64,000 bases of DNA from Zygnema cylindricum. Its lineage: Eukaryota; Streptophyta; Zygnematophyceae; Zygnematales; Zygnemataceae. Location of the stretch: the NCBI GenBank assembly GCA_037447655.1, contig JBBHKE010002135.1, positions 186,001-250,000 of the forward strand, given 5' to 3'. The translations under genes were made by a program, and so were the position numbers. The notes below the pieces were generated by a model, which saw only the letters and a list, made by a program, of their open reading frames with translations, was not told the DNA's origin and ran no database searches. How positions within the stretch are numbered: the first letter of the stretch is position 1; the number at the start of each line of letters is the position of its first letter. Positions 44,043 to 54,010 of this stretch are shown here, piece by piece.

Positions 44043-44387
44043 TGTTGATATTTGAGTATTTTCTAGGTCTGTATTAGGATAGAAAAAGAGCTGAGGCGGT
44101 CTGCCTCTAACTCCCCTATCCAAGCCCCCACACTTGTTGTAGTCACTGAAGGCTGGTAGGGAGCTAGAGCCATGGCTGCCTAGGCTCTCTAGAGAAGACA
44201 GGGGGTGAAATAGGTAGACTTACCAAAAGTTAGTTAACGGACCCAAGAATTGATCCTGGTACCTGCCGTGCGTCAATCCGCATTAGCCGTTAGCTCTAGC
44301 CGTTAAGTCTAGGACAGATATTACGATATATAGGGTTTGATAAATATATAAATCGTCATATGTAGATTAATCCGTTTAACGACTAAT
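44043..44387 (+). mobile_element. copia LTR, 5' part, cut by gap
   Basis: TGTTGATATTTGAGTATTTT, then the lineage's TTCTAGGTCTG, CCATGGCTGCCTAGG and the antisense tRNA-like block at 44240-44320. It stops at the N run. It is closest to the solo LTR at 49182-50424. Confidence 0.88.
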
Positions 44388-44397
44388 NNNNNNNNNN
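44388..44397. other. assembly gap (10 N)
   Basis: The LTR ends at this gap, so the length and content of the inserted element are unknown. Confidence 0.99.
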
Positions 44398-44659
44398 GCC
44401 AATGTCATAACATGTGGAGCTTAGAAATAATCACACTTATTGAGATTAAACCCAAGAATTTTAAAACTAAAAAAAAAAGTTTATCCTATGTATTAAAATT
44501 AAAAAGGAACTGCAAATAATTCCGTGGCATGTTATATCGCATTTCGGGCTTTCATGTTATTTTATATTTATTACACCACATGCCAGCTACAGTCTGGCAT
44601 ATATTTACATGGAAAAGTTCACTTTTGAATATTTTTTACTTAAGTTAGAATGCACCAAA

Positions 44660-44753
44660 GATAAATTAGATTCAATCACTGTATTTTGTGTATCAATGTC
44701 AAAATTTCGGGGTGCCGATATAGCGTACAGTACGCTAATAACGATTCACGGTG
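44660..44753. mobile_element. TA-group right end
   Basis: ATCAATGTCAAAATTTCGGG and GTGCCGATATAGCG, then CGCTAATAACGATTCACGGTG before TA at 44754-44755. This is the family A right end. Its left part is lost toward the gap. 44398-44660 holds nothing I recognise. Confidence 0.7.
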
Positions 44754-44859
44754 TAGTTTACGTGTCCGACTAATCCTTTTTTTTTAGCGCACGCTCCTAT
44801 GCATGCACGTAAGATTGAATTCATTTTTTATAAGTTTTCACTTGAAAAGGTACATTTAT

Positions 44860-45047
44860 ATACGGTCTGACATCGACCGTACACCACATTATTTATATTT
44901 TATTGTACTTTCGGGCTTTACGCTATATTGTACGGTGCCTTAATAAACGTCAAGGAAAAATTAAAATTATGTATCCTATTTGAAAAAAAAAATCAAAATT
45001 TTAAGAACCCAAATTAGAGTTATTCACACTAATAAAGATTCGAGGTG
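44860..45047 (-). mobile_element. TA-group MITE (family D)
   Basis: On the minus strand it begins CACCTCGAATCTTTATTAGTG, then AATTTGGGTTCTTAAAA, TCAAATAGGAT, TGACGTTTATTAAGG and GTGGTGTACGGTCGATGTCA, matching 51177-51360 in order. The TA lies at 45048-45049. The far end is unclear. Confidence 0.7.
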
Positions 45048-45059
45048 TACAATACTGTA

Positions 45060-45265
45060 ACCGTGTATCGCTATTAGTGTTAATAATTTTTTCGCCACTT
45101 AAACTTTTCACCCTACACACATGTCGTATTTTGAATCTGACTGTTGATATTGAAAGTTAAGATCCCCAGCTTGGGATTGGAGGTCTCAAATTGAAAATCG
45201 GGCAATTCAGTATGGAGAAAAAATGTTTTAAGTGGCAAAAAAAAGCATCGGAATTGCTAATCGTA
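45060..45265. mobile_element. MITE, TA-flanked group (family B)
   Basis: ACCGTGTATCGCTATTAGTG, then TTTTTTCGCCACTTAAAC and ACATGTCGTATTTTGAATCT, as in 5833-6049 and 56070-56286. The right end is decayed. Confidence 0.65.
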
Positions 45266-45534
45266 GAGACGCTTTTTGGTTCGCGCAGGTAGTTGTCATA
45301 AATTGTACATTTGAAGTACAATTTCGTACAGGTTACGTACCTTTAATTTCAGATTTGATGGTCAATCCGTCAAACAACTTTGACTGGCATTATAGTGTAC
45401 CGACGGTTAAAAAAGTGCCGCGCTTGCAAACGTCGACCGACATAAAAAAAATAAAATTCACATGGCCGACGCAGGTTTACTGTAACCAAACTGCGGCAGC
45501 CACATATAAATAAAATGGCTGCGCGCAGGTACAG
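45266..45534 (-). repeat. dispersed repeat J, copy 1 (inverted)
   Basis: Inverse of 46395-46605 and of 48232-48420: minus-strand GCGCGCAGCCATTTTATTTA, GTGGCTGCCGCAGTTT, CACTTTTTTAACC and GTACTTCAAATG. With copy 2 it forms a large inverted repeat around the MITE 45537-46153. Confidence 0.65.
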
Positions 45535-45536
45535 TA

Positions 45537-46153
45537 CACCCCGAATTGTAATTAGAGTAATGAGAAAATTAGAGTAAAAAAACAAAAAAAATATTAGAGT
45601 AATTGACGCTAATTTTTGTGATAGAGCTTTTTCAACTATGAATTTTACTCTAATTTATTTAGTTATTCAATATTGGGTTATGTCGGCGATAATTATGTGC
45701 GCGATAATTATGAACACTAAATTACGTAGAAGTACAAAATGTGTCAGTCCGGTTTTGTATTGACGTCATTATGACGCTAATAATATTTGTCGCATTGAAT
45801 GTCAAATAATGTTCACACTGACGACGATGCTGTCTACGGAAGAGAGTTTTGCGAACGGCTTTTTTTTCGATATGATTGATTTTTTTGTTTAGTGCGATTT
45901 CACGTGCGAACACGATTCTATTAAATCATTATTTGTACCTTTTTACTTATAAAAGTACAATTTTGCACGGTAAGACGTCGTCCGTACTCCACACTATTTA
46001 AATATCACCCATATTAGAATTTTTTACGCTAATTAAACTTCACCTAAATTAGAATGATGAAAAAATTAGAATCGATTACTCTATTTGATGTGATAGAGTC
46101 GAAATTTTGAGCGACCGAATTAGAGTAATTTACTCTAATTACGATTCACGGTG
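45537..46153. mobile_element. MITE, TA-flanked group (family C)
   Basis: 617 bp, TA at 45535-45536 and 46154-46155. Ends CACCCCGAATTGTAATTAGA and CTAATTACGATTCACGGTG. Shares TTAGAGTAAT repeats and the CATTATTTGTACC and CCGTACTCCACACT block with 23373-23853. Confidence 0.82.
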
Positions 46154-46389
46154 TAGTTTACTGCAAAAATGAAATCAACTCGCGAACCGTTACATTGAAC
46201 TTGTACACATATTAAAAGACGACGTACAACATGTGTAAACTCGCACGAAACCAAATAAACTTCGTACAAAATAAAAATGCGTACCCGACTTCCCGCGTAT
46301 AAATATCGATGAAACAAAAATGACACGTCGTCACGTCCACGGTGGACGTGACAACGAGTTGACTTCATTTTTGCGGCTAACGTGAAGGA

Positions 46390-46610
46390 AAAACCGTCAG
46401 TTTATTTATGGGCTGCCGCAGTTTGTGAAACTCTCCGGCGGCATTTTTTTTTTTGGCGATGTTTGCCGCGCGACACCTTTTTAACCAGACAATAATCCGC
46501 CAAAAAAAGTTGTTCGACCATTGACCGTCGATCTGAAATGGGTACGTAGCCTGCAAATTGTACTTCAAATGCAATTTCACACCACGCGCAGCAAAAATCG
46601 TCTTGATAGC
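46390..46610 (+). repeat. dispersed repeat J, copy 2
   Basis: TTATTTATGGGCTGCCGCAG, CACCTTTTTAACC, GACCATTGACCGTCGATCTG and GTACTTCAAATG, the inverse of 45266-45534. 46611-47370 otherwise holds no gene I can support. Confidence 0.65.
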
Positions 46611-47371
46611 AATTCCCAAAAACACCATAGTGCTAGTTTACCGTAACGGAAGGTAGCCATAAATAAAAATGGTTGCAGAGTTACGACTATAACCAACATT
46701 TGATGGTATAATAAAATATAACCTAATCGCGAACCATTAAAAGGATGACGCATTTTATAACCGCACGAAACGACAAAATCCGCGCACCTGCATGAATTAG
46801 TTTTGTTTCAAAAGCAGTTTATATACGTCGTACGTCGCCCTTCAGCTTATTTGGTTTTGCAATTAGGTTACATTTTGGCGGGTAAGCGCAACAGCGGGGT
46901 TGTTTACCAGCCGTTTCCAGTTACTTTTTTTTTTTTTTTTTTCAAAGATGTTTGTTGTTGATTTCACTTTGGAACTAATCGCCTTTAATTTTGTTAGCCT
47001 TACGTAAAGTCCTGAAGGTTCCGGAAGAGATTCGTTTTGACGTGAAAGTCGACCACGGCGTGAAGTATTGTGATGGTAAGGGTATCGTGACATGAAAGCT
47101 GCCTGCCTGATTTATCAAAAATCTTGGTTGAATGATTTGGCATGAAGATATTCCAGATGTCTTTTCAGTCGTAACATGATTCATTATACATCCTTTTTAT
47201 CAAAACATTTGCAAACGCTCGGCCGATATCATTAAAGAATTAGCCAGATATTATGAACGCCTTAATATTTATTGATTGCGATTTCGAATGATGATACATG
47301 CAGGGACGCATCTAACGTTCATCATAATTTGACTCGGGGGAAAATGCTACCCGTATCAGCCGACATTGAAC

Positions 47372-47409
47372 GCCTGATGGAAGGTTACCCTTAGTAACCT
47401 TCCATCAGG
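47372..47409. repeat. head-to-head Harbinger-like ends (palindrome)
   Basis: CCTGATGGAAGGTTAC then CCTTA then GTAACCTTCCATCAGG: a perfect 16-bp inverted repeat formed by an orphan family-H1 right end meeting the left end of copy b. Confidence 0.85.
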
Positions 47410-48177
47410 TGTTCCTAGTAATCGTACGAACACGTTTACTGGCAATAATATTTCTAACACCCTTCCATCAGGTCGTGCCAGTGAATGATGTGTTAGATTG
47501 CGATTGGTACCACGTAGGACCTGTTGAGCCGCCCGGGAATAATCATCATTTCCAAAAGGACAAAATCGCAGCTGCGTATGTGTACGGGTAGACGGCGATT
47601 AAAATATCTAGTAGCGTCACGCTAATGTACAATCTGAACGTTCTTAGGGTTGTCACAAAAACCGTTGCAAAATTAAAATTTGTACGAATGTCCAAGAATG
47701 TACCATTTGAACGTGAATCGCCGTATCGCACATTTATGAAGGAGACGTCACAGGATGTCCTACAACCAAATTTTTTTTGTCGTTGAACAGGCTAGCTATA
47801 CAACCAAGATTTTTTTTTCGTCGAACAGGTTGACTTTGATGTCACAAGGTACACTCCATTTGCCACATGTAAGTTTATTGCTTCGCATTTGTCGTAGATC
47901 GACTCTGACTTTACAAGTAGACCAAAACACGCGTCCAATAATCACAAACTCTCCTCCCGAGGAGAGTCGGAGGAGACTAGCTACGTACTGGAAACAAGAA
48001 GCGTTTGCGTCGAAAATTGAAAATGGGACGGTGGTATTTTCTCCAAGAAGTCTGGAGAATCTCAACGAATTTTTAGTAAACATCTTTTGTAAAAAAAAAA
48101 AAAAAACAGTACGCCTAGTACGGATAGGTACTTTCTCCAGTAAACAACCCCACTTTTCGCCTGATTAAAGGTTACCC
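47394..48177 (+). mobile_element. Harbinger-like MITE, family H1 (copy b)
   Basis: 784 bp, from GTAACCTTCCATCAGG to CTGATTAAAGGTTACCC. Flanks are TTA on the left and TAA on the right, so the duplication is not exact and the first GG is missing. It contains the central inverted repeat near 47950-47975 and an A15-type run near 48090. Frames up to 137 codons show no transposase motif. Confidence 0.82.
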
Positions 48178-48231
48178 TAAGTGCTTGAGTCAAATGTCAG
48201 TGTGTGGAGCTCACGTGAAGTGAGAAACTAC

Positions 48232-48420
48232 TTGCGCGCAACCATTTTTATTTATATGTGGCTGCCATAGTTCCGTTACAATAAACTTGCGCCGGCCGTG
48301 CGAATTGCTGTTTTTTTATGATGGTCGACGTTCGCAACGGGACACTTTTTTAACAACCGTTACAACATTTCGCCACTTTGCAAAGTACTGCCCGTGTACC
48401 TTGCGATTTTAGGGTCATAG
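48232..48420 (+). repeat. dispersed repeat J, copy 3
   Basis: GCGCGCAACCATTTTTATTT, ATGTGGCTGCC and CACTTTTTTAAC, in the order of the other two copies. 48421-49006 holds no gene I can support. Confidence 0.6.
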
Positions 48421-49181
48421 GATTATTGGTTGTATTTTTTTTTAATAAAAAAAAACGAATGGGATAAAAACCCTAAGCATATTTATACGCAGGTCGTCTG
48501 CGCAGCACGGCGCGTCGTAAAAGGAAATGAGTGTGGACGTCGAGAGTAAAAGTCTCACACTTTTTCCTTAGCGCGAAAATCGCAAGGTTCAGTAGAGTAA
48601 TGTGTTGTGTGATGTACCGGAAATGGCTTTTGTTGTTTTTTTTGTACAGACGAAAGAACTATTTTTGTACCTTCCGTACAAGGCAAAGAAAGTCAAAAAC
48701 ATTGACTTAGGAATATTTGATAGAACAAGACAAAATGAGCCCGTTACACGGGCAATGTTCGTGTTGTGTGTGTTTATGGTTGTATAGAGTTTTTAGCCAG
48801 TGTAATGGTTTGAGCCCTAGTTGTCCAATTTGTACAGATTTTGATTTAAATTCCAATTTTAACGTAGTATTCGCGACTTTTATACTTTTCTTAAAATCCA
48901 TTTAGTTTTCACTATACGAACATATACGTAAATGTACGGCGAACATAACATAGAAAATATTTAAAAAATCTTGAAATGGACGGAAAATTAAGAGAAATGT
49001 GCAGTACACCTTGAATCGTTATTAGCGCATAGAAATTATTAGTGTAAATAAAAAAATAGCATAATTCATTCTAATTTAGTACCAGGAGACGTGGCAGATT
49101 ATGGTCCACGTCCTTAAATAGTGTAATTTATTATATTTAAGGTATCAATGTCAAAATTTTGGGGTGCCGATATAGCGTACA

Positions 49182-50424
49182 TGAAACTCTGAGACCTCCA
49201 TTGGCCCTCAGAGTATGCAGATCCAAAAGAAGCTAATCTAGATAGTGCCGACTCCAAGTTAATATAAACCCAAGTGACTGACCCCTTGACAGTCAGAACC
49301 CCAATATAGATTCACCCCTGTGAAATAACACTTTCTGTGTGCTCAGTTCCACCACAGAATGCAAAGTTAGAATATGAGATTTGGACACATTCACCCACTT
49401 TGACTTTCCCTTAGAAATGCAGCCACCCTGGCAGACAAAAACTCTGACCGACTACACCCCTGTGTAGCGTGGACTCCCCTGAGTCCGCAGCAAAAAGAAT
49501 CACTGAAAATGGTCAAGTAAATTGATAGTTATGGCTGGCCAAAGTTTGCCATTTATACAGGGTGCTCTCTGGGAGAGGCAGCTGCCTACCCAAAATTTTC
49601 TAAGTCCTAAACTCTCTCTAAAACTCTATCTACTGAAGTATGGCACCAATCAAATTACTGTGTCGTACAGAAAAGTACAGGTGCCGGTGTACTTTCTGTA
49701 CGGCCATTGTACGACATGGCCAAAATGTCGACACGTGTCAAATCAGGATTAGTTCCTGTAATCTCCGGAATTCCCGTAGTCCAATGTTATCACGCCACGT
49801 GTCACCTGACGTGACAAAGACCGTAAAACGCCAAAAGTACCTTTTCCGTGATCGCGGCGCTTATCGTAGCCGTCCGATCAAAACCGGCTATAATCCTAGC
49901 CGCTGAAATTCGACGCGCGGTATTTGTTTCGCTATCGAAACAAATGCGCGGTATTTGTTTCGCTGTCGAAACAAATGCGCGGTATTTGTTTCGCTATCGA
50001 AACAAATGCGCGGTATCCGTTCTGCCCCCCATTCCGTACTCCGTACTAAATTAAACTGTTTCTATGTACTAAGTATCTATTTAGCCGTTAAACGGATTAA
50101 TCTACATTTAACGATTTATATATTTGTCAAACCCTATATATCGTAATATCTGTTCTAGACATAACGGCTAGAGCTAACGGCTAGTGCGGAGTGACGGACG
50201 GTAGGTACCAGGATCAATTCCTGTGTCCGTCAAATATATTTTTGGTAAACATACCTATTACCTATTCCTGTCTCTCTGGAAAGCTTAGGCAGCCATGGCT
50301 CTAGCTCCCTCTCCAGCCTTCAGTGACTACGACAAGTGTGGGGGCTTGGAGAAGGGAGTCAGAGGCAGACTGCCTCTACTCTTTTCTATCTAACAAAGAC
50401 CTAGAAAATACCCAAATATCAACA
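49182..50424 (-). mobile_element. solo copia LTR in a MITE
   Basis: 1243 bp with perfect GTACA duplications at 49177-49181 and 50425-50429. Minus-strand start TGTTGATATTTGGGTATTTT. It contains a TATA-like GTATAAATGG, leader hairpins (GCGGACTC/GAGTCCGC, CTACAC/GTGTAG) and the tRNA-like block at about 50150-50230. Confidence 0.95.
49915..50012. repeat. 31-bp palindromic tandem repeat in the LTR
   Basis: Three full units starting GCGCGG (49915, 49946, 49977) plus a partial fourth. Each contains ATTTGTTTCG-CTAT-CGAAACAAAT, an inverted repeat. Other LTRs of the lineage have one or two decayed units here (for example near 11782). Confidence 0.93.
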
Positions 50425-50455
50425 GTACATAAGGCTAATAACGATTCACGGTGTA

Positions 50456-51040
50456 ATATACGAAAAGTGTAGCACACAAAACCTAATGGTACAACAATTT
50501 TTTGGCAGTCGTACTCAAATATAAAGGAATGTACGACAATGTACCTTAGAAACCCTAAAATTCCCCCCTTTAATTACCGAAATATGTACGAAAATTTACG
50601 ACCACTATATGTCATTGCACGCAAAGTGTAGCGCAACTGTATTGAAATATACGAGAATGTACGGAAATGTACCATACAAACCCTAAAATATATAACCCTA
50701 ACATATATGGAAACTACTGACGATGTACTTACATGTATGAAAAGTGTGGGGCAGCTATACTCAAAATCACGGAATGTAAGGAAATGTGTTTTAAAGCCTT
50801 ACAAATCCCTTAAACAACCATTAAAGCTGTAAAATGTAGGGACATTGTTAGAAAATGTACAAAAATGTACTATTACATAGGTTGGTACGCATTTCATAAC
50901 ATTTATTTCATCGTTAAATGCGTATTGTGCGTAGTATTCCCTCAATTGTTTCGTGCGTATTATGCGCACGGGACATCTATGGTCAATCTGCACGCTAAGC
51001 GCTACTTTTGGCGGATCGGACTTACTTTTAACGACATTTT
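50456..51040. repeat. diverged about 110-165-bp repeats
   Basis: Three segments near 50462, 50626 and 50737 each contain AAAGTGT-G-GC, a GTACTCAAA-like or TATTGAAAT run, and GGAATGTACG-AAATGT, then AAACCCT. No gene seen. Confidence 0.55.
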
Positions 51041-51176
51041 TTTAGGGGCCGGTACGGCTGGTAGTTTGTACTGAGGGCTGTCGGCAGCTTTAGATTGTGT
51101 CAGCCGTACGGCGGTCTGTATTGCGATGCTTGTGTCAGCGGTATGGCGGTCCGTACCGCAACCCACGGCAGCGCTA
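51041..51176 (-). repeat. minisatellite cassette copy 2: end flank and two units
   Basis: Inverse of 43305-43460: TTTTTTTAGGGGCC, CGGTAGTTTGTACTG-like and CTGTCGGCAGCTTTAG, then two array units, then a TA-group MITE. The layout is the same as copy 1. Confidence 0.78.
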
Positions 51177-51360
51177 CACCGCGAATCGTTATTAGTGTCA
51201 AAGTCACTAATTTGGGTTCTTAAAAATTTATTTTATTTTCTCAAATAGGATTACATGATTTAATTTTTCTTTGACGTTAATTAAGGTTCCATACAAAATA
51301 AGGTAAAGAACGAAAATACTATAAGATTTAAATAGTGTGGTGTACGGTCGATGTCAGACT
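51177..51360 (+). mobile_element. TA-group MITE (family D), in the array
   Basis: CACCGCGAATCGTTATTAGTG after TA at 51175-51176, body as 44860-45047. No right terminus is visible before the array resumes near 51365, so it appears truncated. Confidence 0.72.
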
Positions 51361-51641
51361 GTACATACATGTACCGGCAGTATGTACTGCTGACGGCCCG
51401 ACGCACAGCACCTTAACATTGTGCCTGCGGTACGGCAGTATGTACCGCTGACGCACGGCACCGAAACATTGTGCCTGCGGTACAGCAGTATGTATGCCGA
51501 CGCACGGCACCTTAACATTGTGCTTGCGGTACGTGGGTATGTACCGCTGACGCACGGCACCGAAACATTGTGCCTGCGGTACAGCAGTATGTAGTGCCAA
51601 CGCACGACACCTTAACATTGTGCCTGCGGTACGGTAGTATG
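51361..51641 (-). repeat. minisatellite array, copy 2, part 1
   Basis: About five and a half 50-bp units (plus-strand form CAGTATGTACYGCYGACGCA then CGGCACCKWAACATTGTGCC then TGCGGTACRG). Read on the minus strand they match the units at 41701-42314. Cut by a solo LTR. Confidence 0.92.
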
Positions 51642-52739
51642 TGTTGAAATTTATGTATTTTCTAGGTCTGTATTGGAAAAATTCATAGAGTGTTGAAAAA
51701 AGTTAATTTATAGTTCACTTCTATATTTTAGTTAGAATGTAAAGAGAGAGAAAGAGAGGACCAAAGGCAGGCCATGGCTGGTGCGTCATTCAGAAGGAGG
51801 CAGAATGAATTAGAAGGTATTTTACTAGTTTTAGCAAAATACTGCCTCTGGCCGGATGTGAACCAGGGTCTGCGGAATACAATGTAGACCCACGCATTAT
51901 CCATTAAAGCACTAAGGAAACGATATATGTGACATGTTTTACGCATATTTATCTATTGATCCAAAGGACTAATTCGCAGCAGACTAACAAAAACGCGCAT
52001 TAATCAATTCATGCATTGAAGCCAATCGAAGCCGTATAAATAAAACTGACCGGACGACCATCATTACAGCCGCCACCCACAATAAGCTTTCGCCGACCTT
52101 TGAGGATAGCGTCATGCTGTGCCACGTGGCGCCACATTATTTGATACCGGAGAAGATGGGAGGAGGAACCATGGCTTCCGATATGGCAAATGTCACCTTG
52201 TAGACTATGTCGTACAATCGCCGTACAATAAGTACATCGCCTATCGTACCTTCTTGTACTATATAGTGTTCCTATTGGACTAGAGTTTAGTAGTAGGTTG
52301 TCGTGAGTAGGCAGACCAAGACTTAGTGATATTTAGGTACCTCTCTCTAAGAGAGCTTGTAACTATAAAGGTCATCTTTGACCAGCCATAACTTAATGCT
52401 CGGGTGAGCAAATTCAGTGATTCTTTTTGCAACAGACTCAGGGAAGTCTGCCCTACACAGAGGTGTATTCGATCAGAGTTTCTTGCGTGTCATGGTGGCA
52501 CTTATTCAGTGGGAAAGTCAAAGTGGGGAATACTGTCCAAAACACATATTCAAGCTTTGCATTCTGTGGTGGAACTGAGCACACACAAGGTCTTATCTTC
52601 ACAGGGGTGAAGTTGTATTGGGGTTTTGATTATCAAGGGATCATTCATTTGGGTTTATATCAACTTGGAGTCGGCACTATCTAGATTAGCTTCTTTTGGA
52701 TCTGCGAATTCTGTGGCCAATGGAGCCCATAGAATTTCA
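51642..52739 (+). mobile_element. solo copia LTR in the minisatellite
   Basis: 1098 bp, TGTTGAAATT...AGAATTTCA, with perfect GTATG duplications at 51637-51641 and 52740-52744. The tRNA-like block is at about 51850-51925 antisense, with GGTTCACATCC as B-box-like motif. A TATA-like CTATAAAGG lies near 52363, and hairpins follow to 52500. Confidence 0.95.
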
Positions 52740-53250
52740 GTATGTACTGCTGACGCACGGCACCGAAACATTGTGCTTGCAGTATAGCAATATGTACTGC
52801 CAACGCACGTCACTGTAGCATTGTGCCTGCGGTACGACAATATGTACTGCCGACCCACGGCATCGTTTCATTGTGCCTGTGGTACAGTAGTATGTACTGC
52901 CGACGCACGGCACCGTAACATTGTGCCTGCAGTACAGTAGTATGTACTGCCGATGCACGACACTGTAGCATTGTGCCTGCGGTACAGCAGTATGTACTGC
53001 CAACGCACGACACCGTAGTATTGTGCATGCGGTACGGCAGTATGTACTGCCGACGCAAGGCATCGTAACATTGTTCTTGTGGTACGACAGTATGTACCGC
53101 TGACACACATAAATGTTAGATTCCGCCATCCGTACGGCGGTCTGCACATTGACGGTTGGCAACGCTATAAAAGGTACTGCAATCCGTACTGCGGACGAAC
53201 AGAAAACGGACACACCGCCTATATAAGCCTTTCCACAAAGGTGTTTGAAA
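52740..53250 (-). repeat. minisatellite array, copy 2, part 2 and flank
   Basis: Seven to eight further 50-bp units to about 53115, then degenerate units and the flank at 53185-53240 (ACACACCGCCTATATA inverse), mirroring 41645-41700. Confidence 0.9.
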
Positions 53251-53273
53251 GACTCTTTTTTATATACTGATAA

Positions 53274-54010
53274 GGGTGGCGTTCCATCAGACGAAAAGCG
53301 AGGATCTCTACAGAAATCGGGGCCTCTGCGTACCATGTCGTACCTACTATTTTGTTTCTTTACGCGAACAACATTACAAAGAATCTTGCCAATATTCTCC
53401 AAAGGTCTGGGAGAAAAGAATGACCGTTGGATATATTTTCGCGAAGCATTCGTTTCCAAATTGTCTGTAAATGGTGATGTACCTCGAGGAGGTACATCAC
53501 CATTTACAAAAAAATTGAGCCGCAACACGTTGGATAATGAATGTACGTGTCAAGACGACAACCAACCGAAATTGAAATATTTCGCACATGATATATGCAT
53601 TCATAAATTCAACGGAAATCATGAAAGTGATCTCGTAACGAACTTTCGTTGCATTTTTTTTGTTACCGGATATTTTTCACACTATTTGTAGAAGCGCTCA
53701 TTCGTCACACGAAAAAGCAGAATCCCTAAAAATAATGAGCTGGCGCTTGACAAGCATTTGCAAAGAGTACAAAATTTGTGTGGTACGATACCGTGGTCCA
53801 TACGTACATGGTATACAAATGACGATTGTGAGTTGAAGTTGGTCGTTGTAAAAAATATTTGACGATTTTCAAATACGATCTTATGTTACGTAGAACCACT
53901 CTTAATTGTACACGTGGATTATAGACTCAGCGCGATTGTACACTTATCTAAATGTAACACTTTGTAATGTTGACCGTACGTTTACAAAATTTCCTGATGG
54001 AACGCCACCC
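53274..54010. mobile_element. Harbinger-like TIR element (family H2)
   Basis: 737 bp, terminal repeats GGGTGGCGTTCCATCAG and inverse, flanked by TAA at 53271-53273 and 54011-54013. Its left half resembles the inverted right half of family H1. In the middle lies a perfect 20-bp hairpin (53466-53508). No transposase frame. Confidence 0.92.

Larger units (their letters stand above)
49007..50453. mobile_element. MITE, TA-flanked group (family A), split by a solo LTR
   Basis: Ends CACCTTGAATCGTTATTAGC and GGCTAATAACGATTCACGGTG between TA at 49005-49006 and 50454-50455. Without the LTR the MITE is about 200 bp and matches the body of 42317-43302. Confidence 0.88.

Noticed and set aside
52737-53528. 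263-codon minus-strand ORF
   Set aside because: It runs through the 50-bp minisatellite and into a TIR element. The repeating YILLYRRHNATV-type pattern comes from stop-free repeat units, not from a conserved protein.
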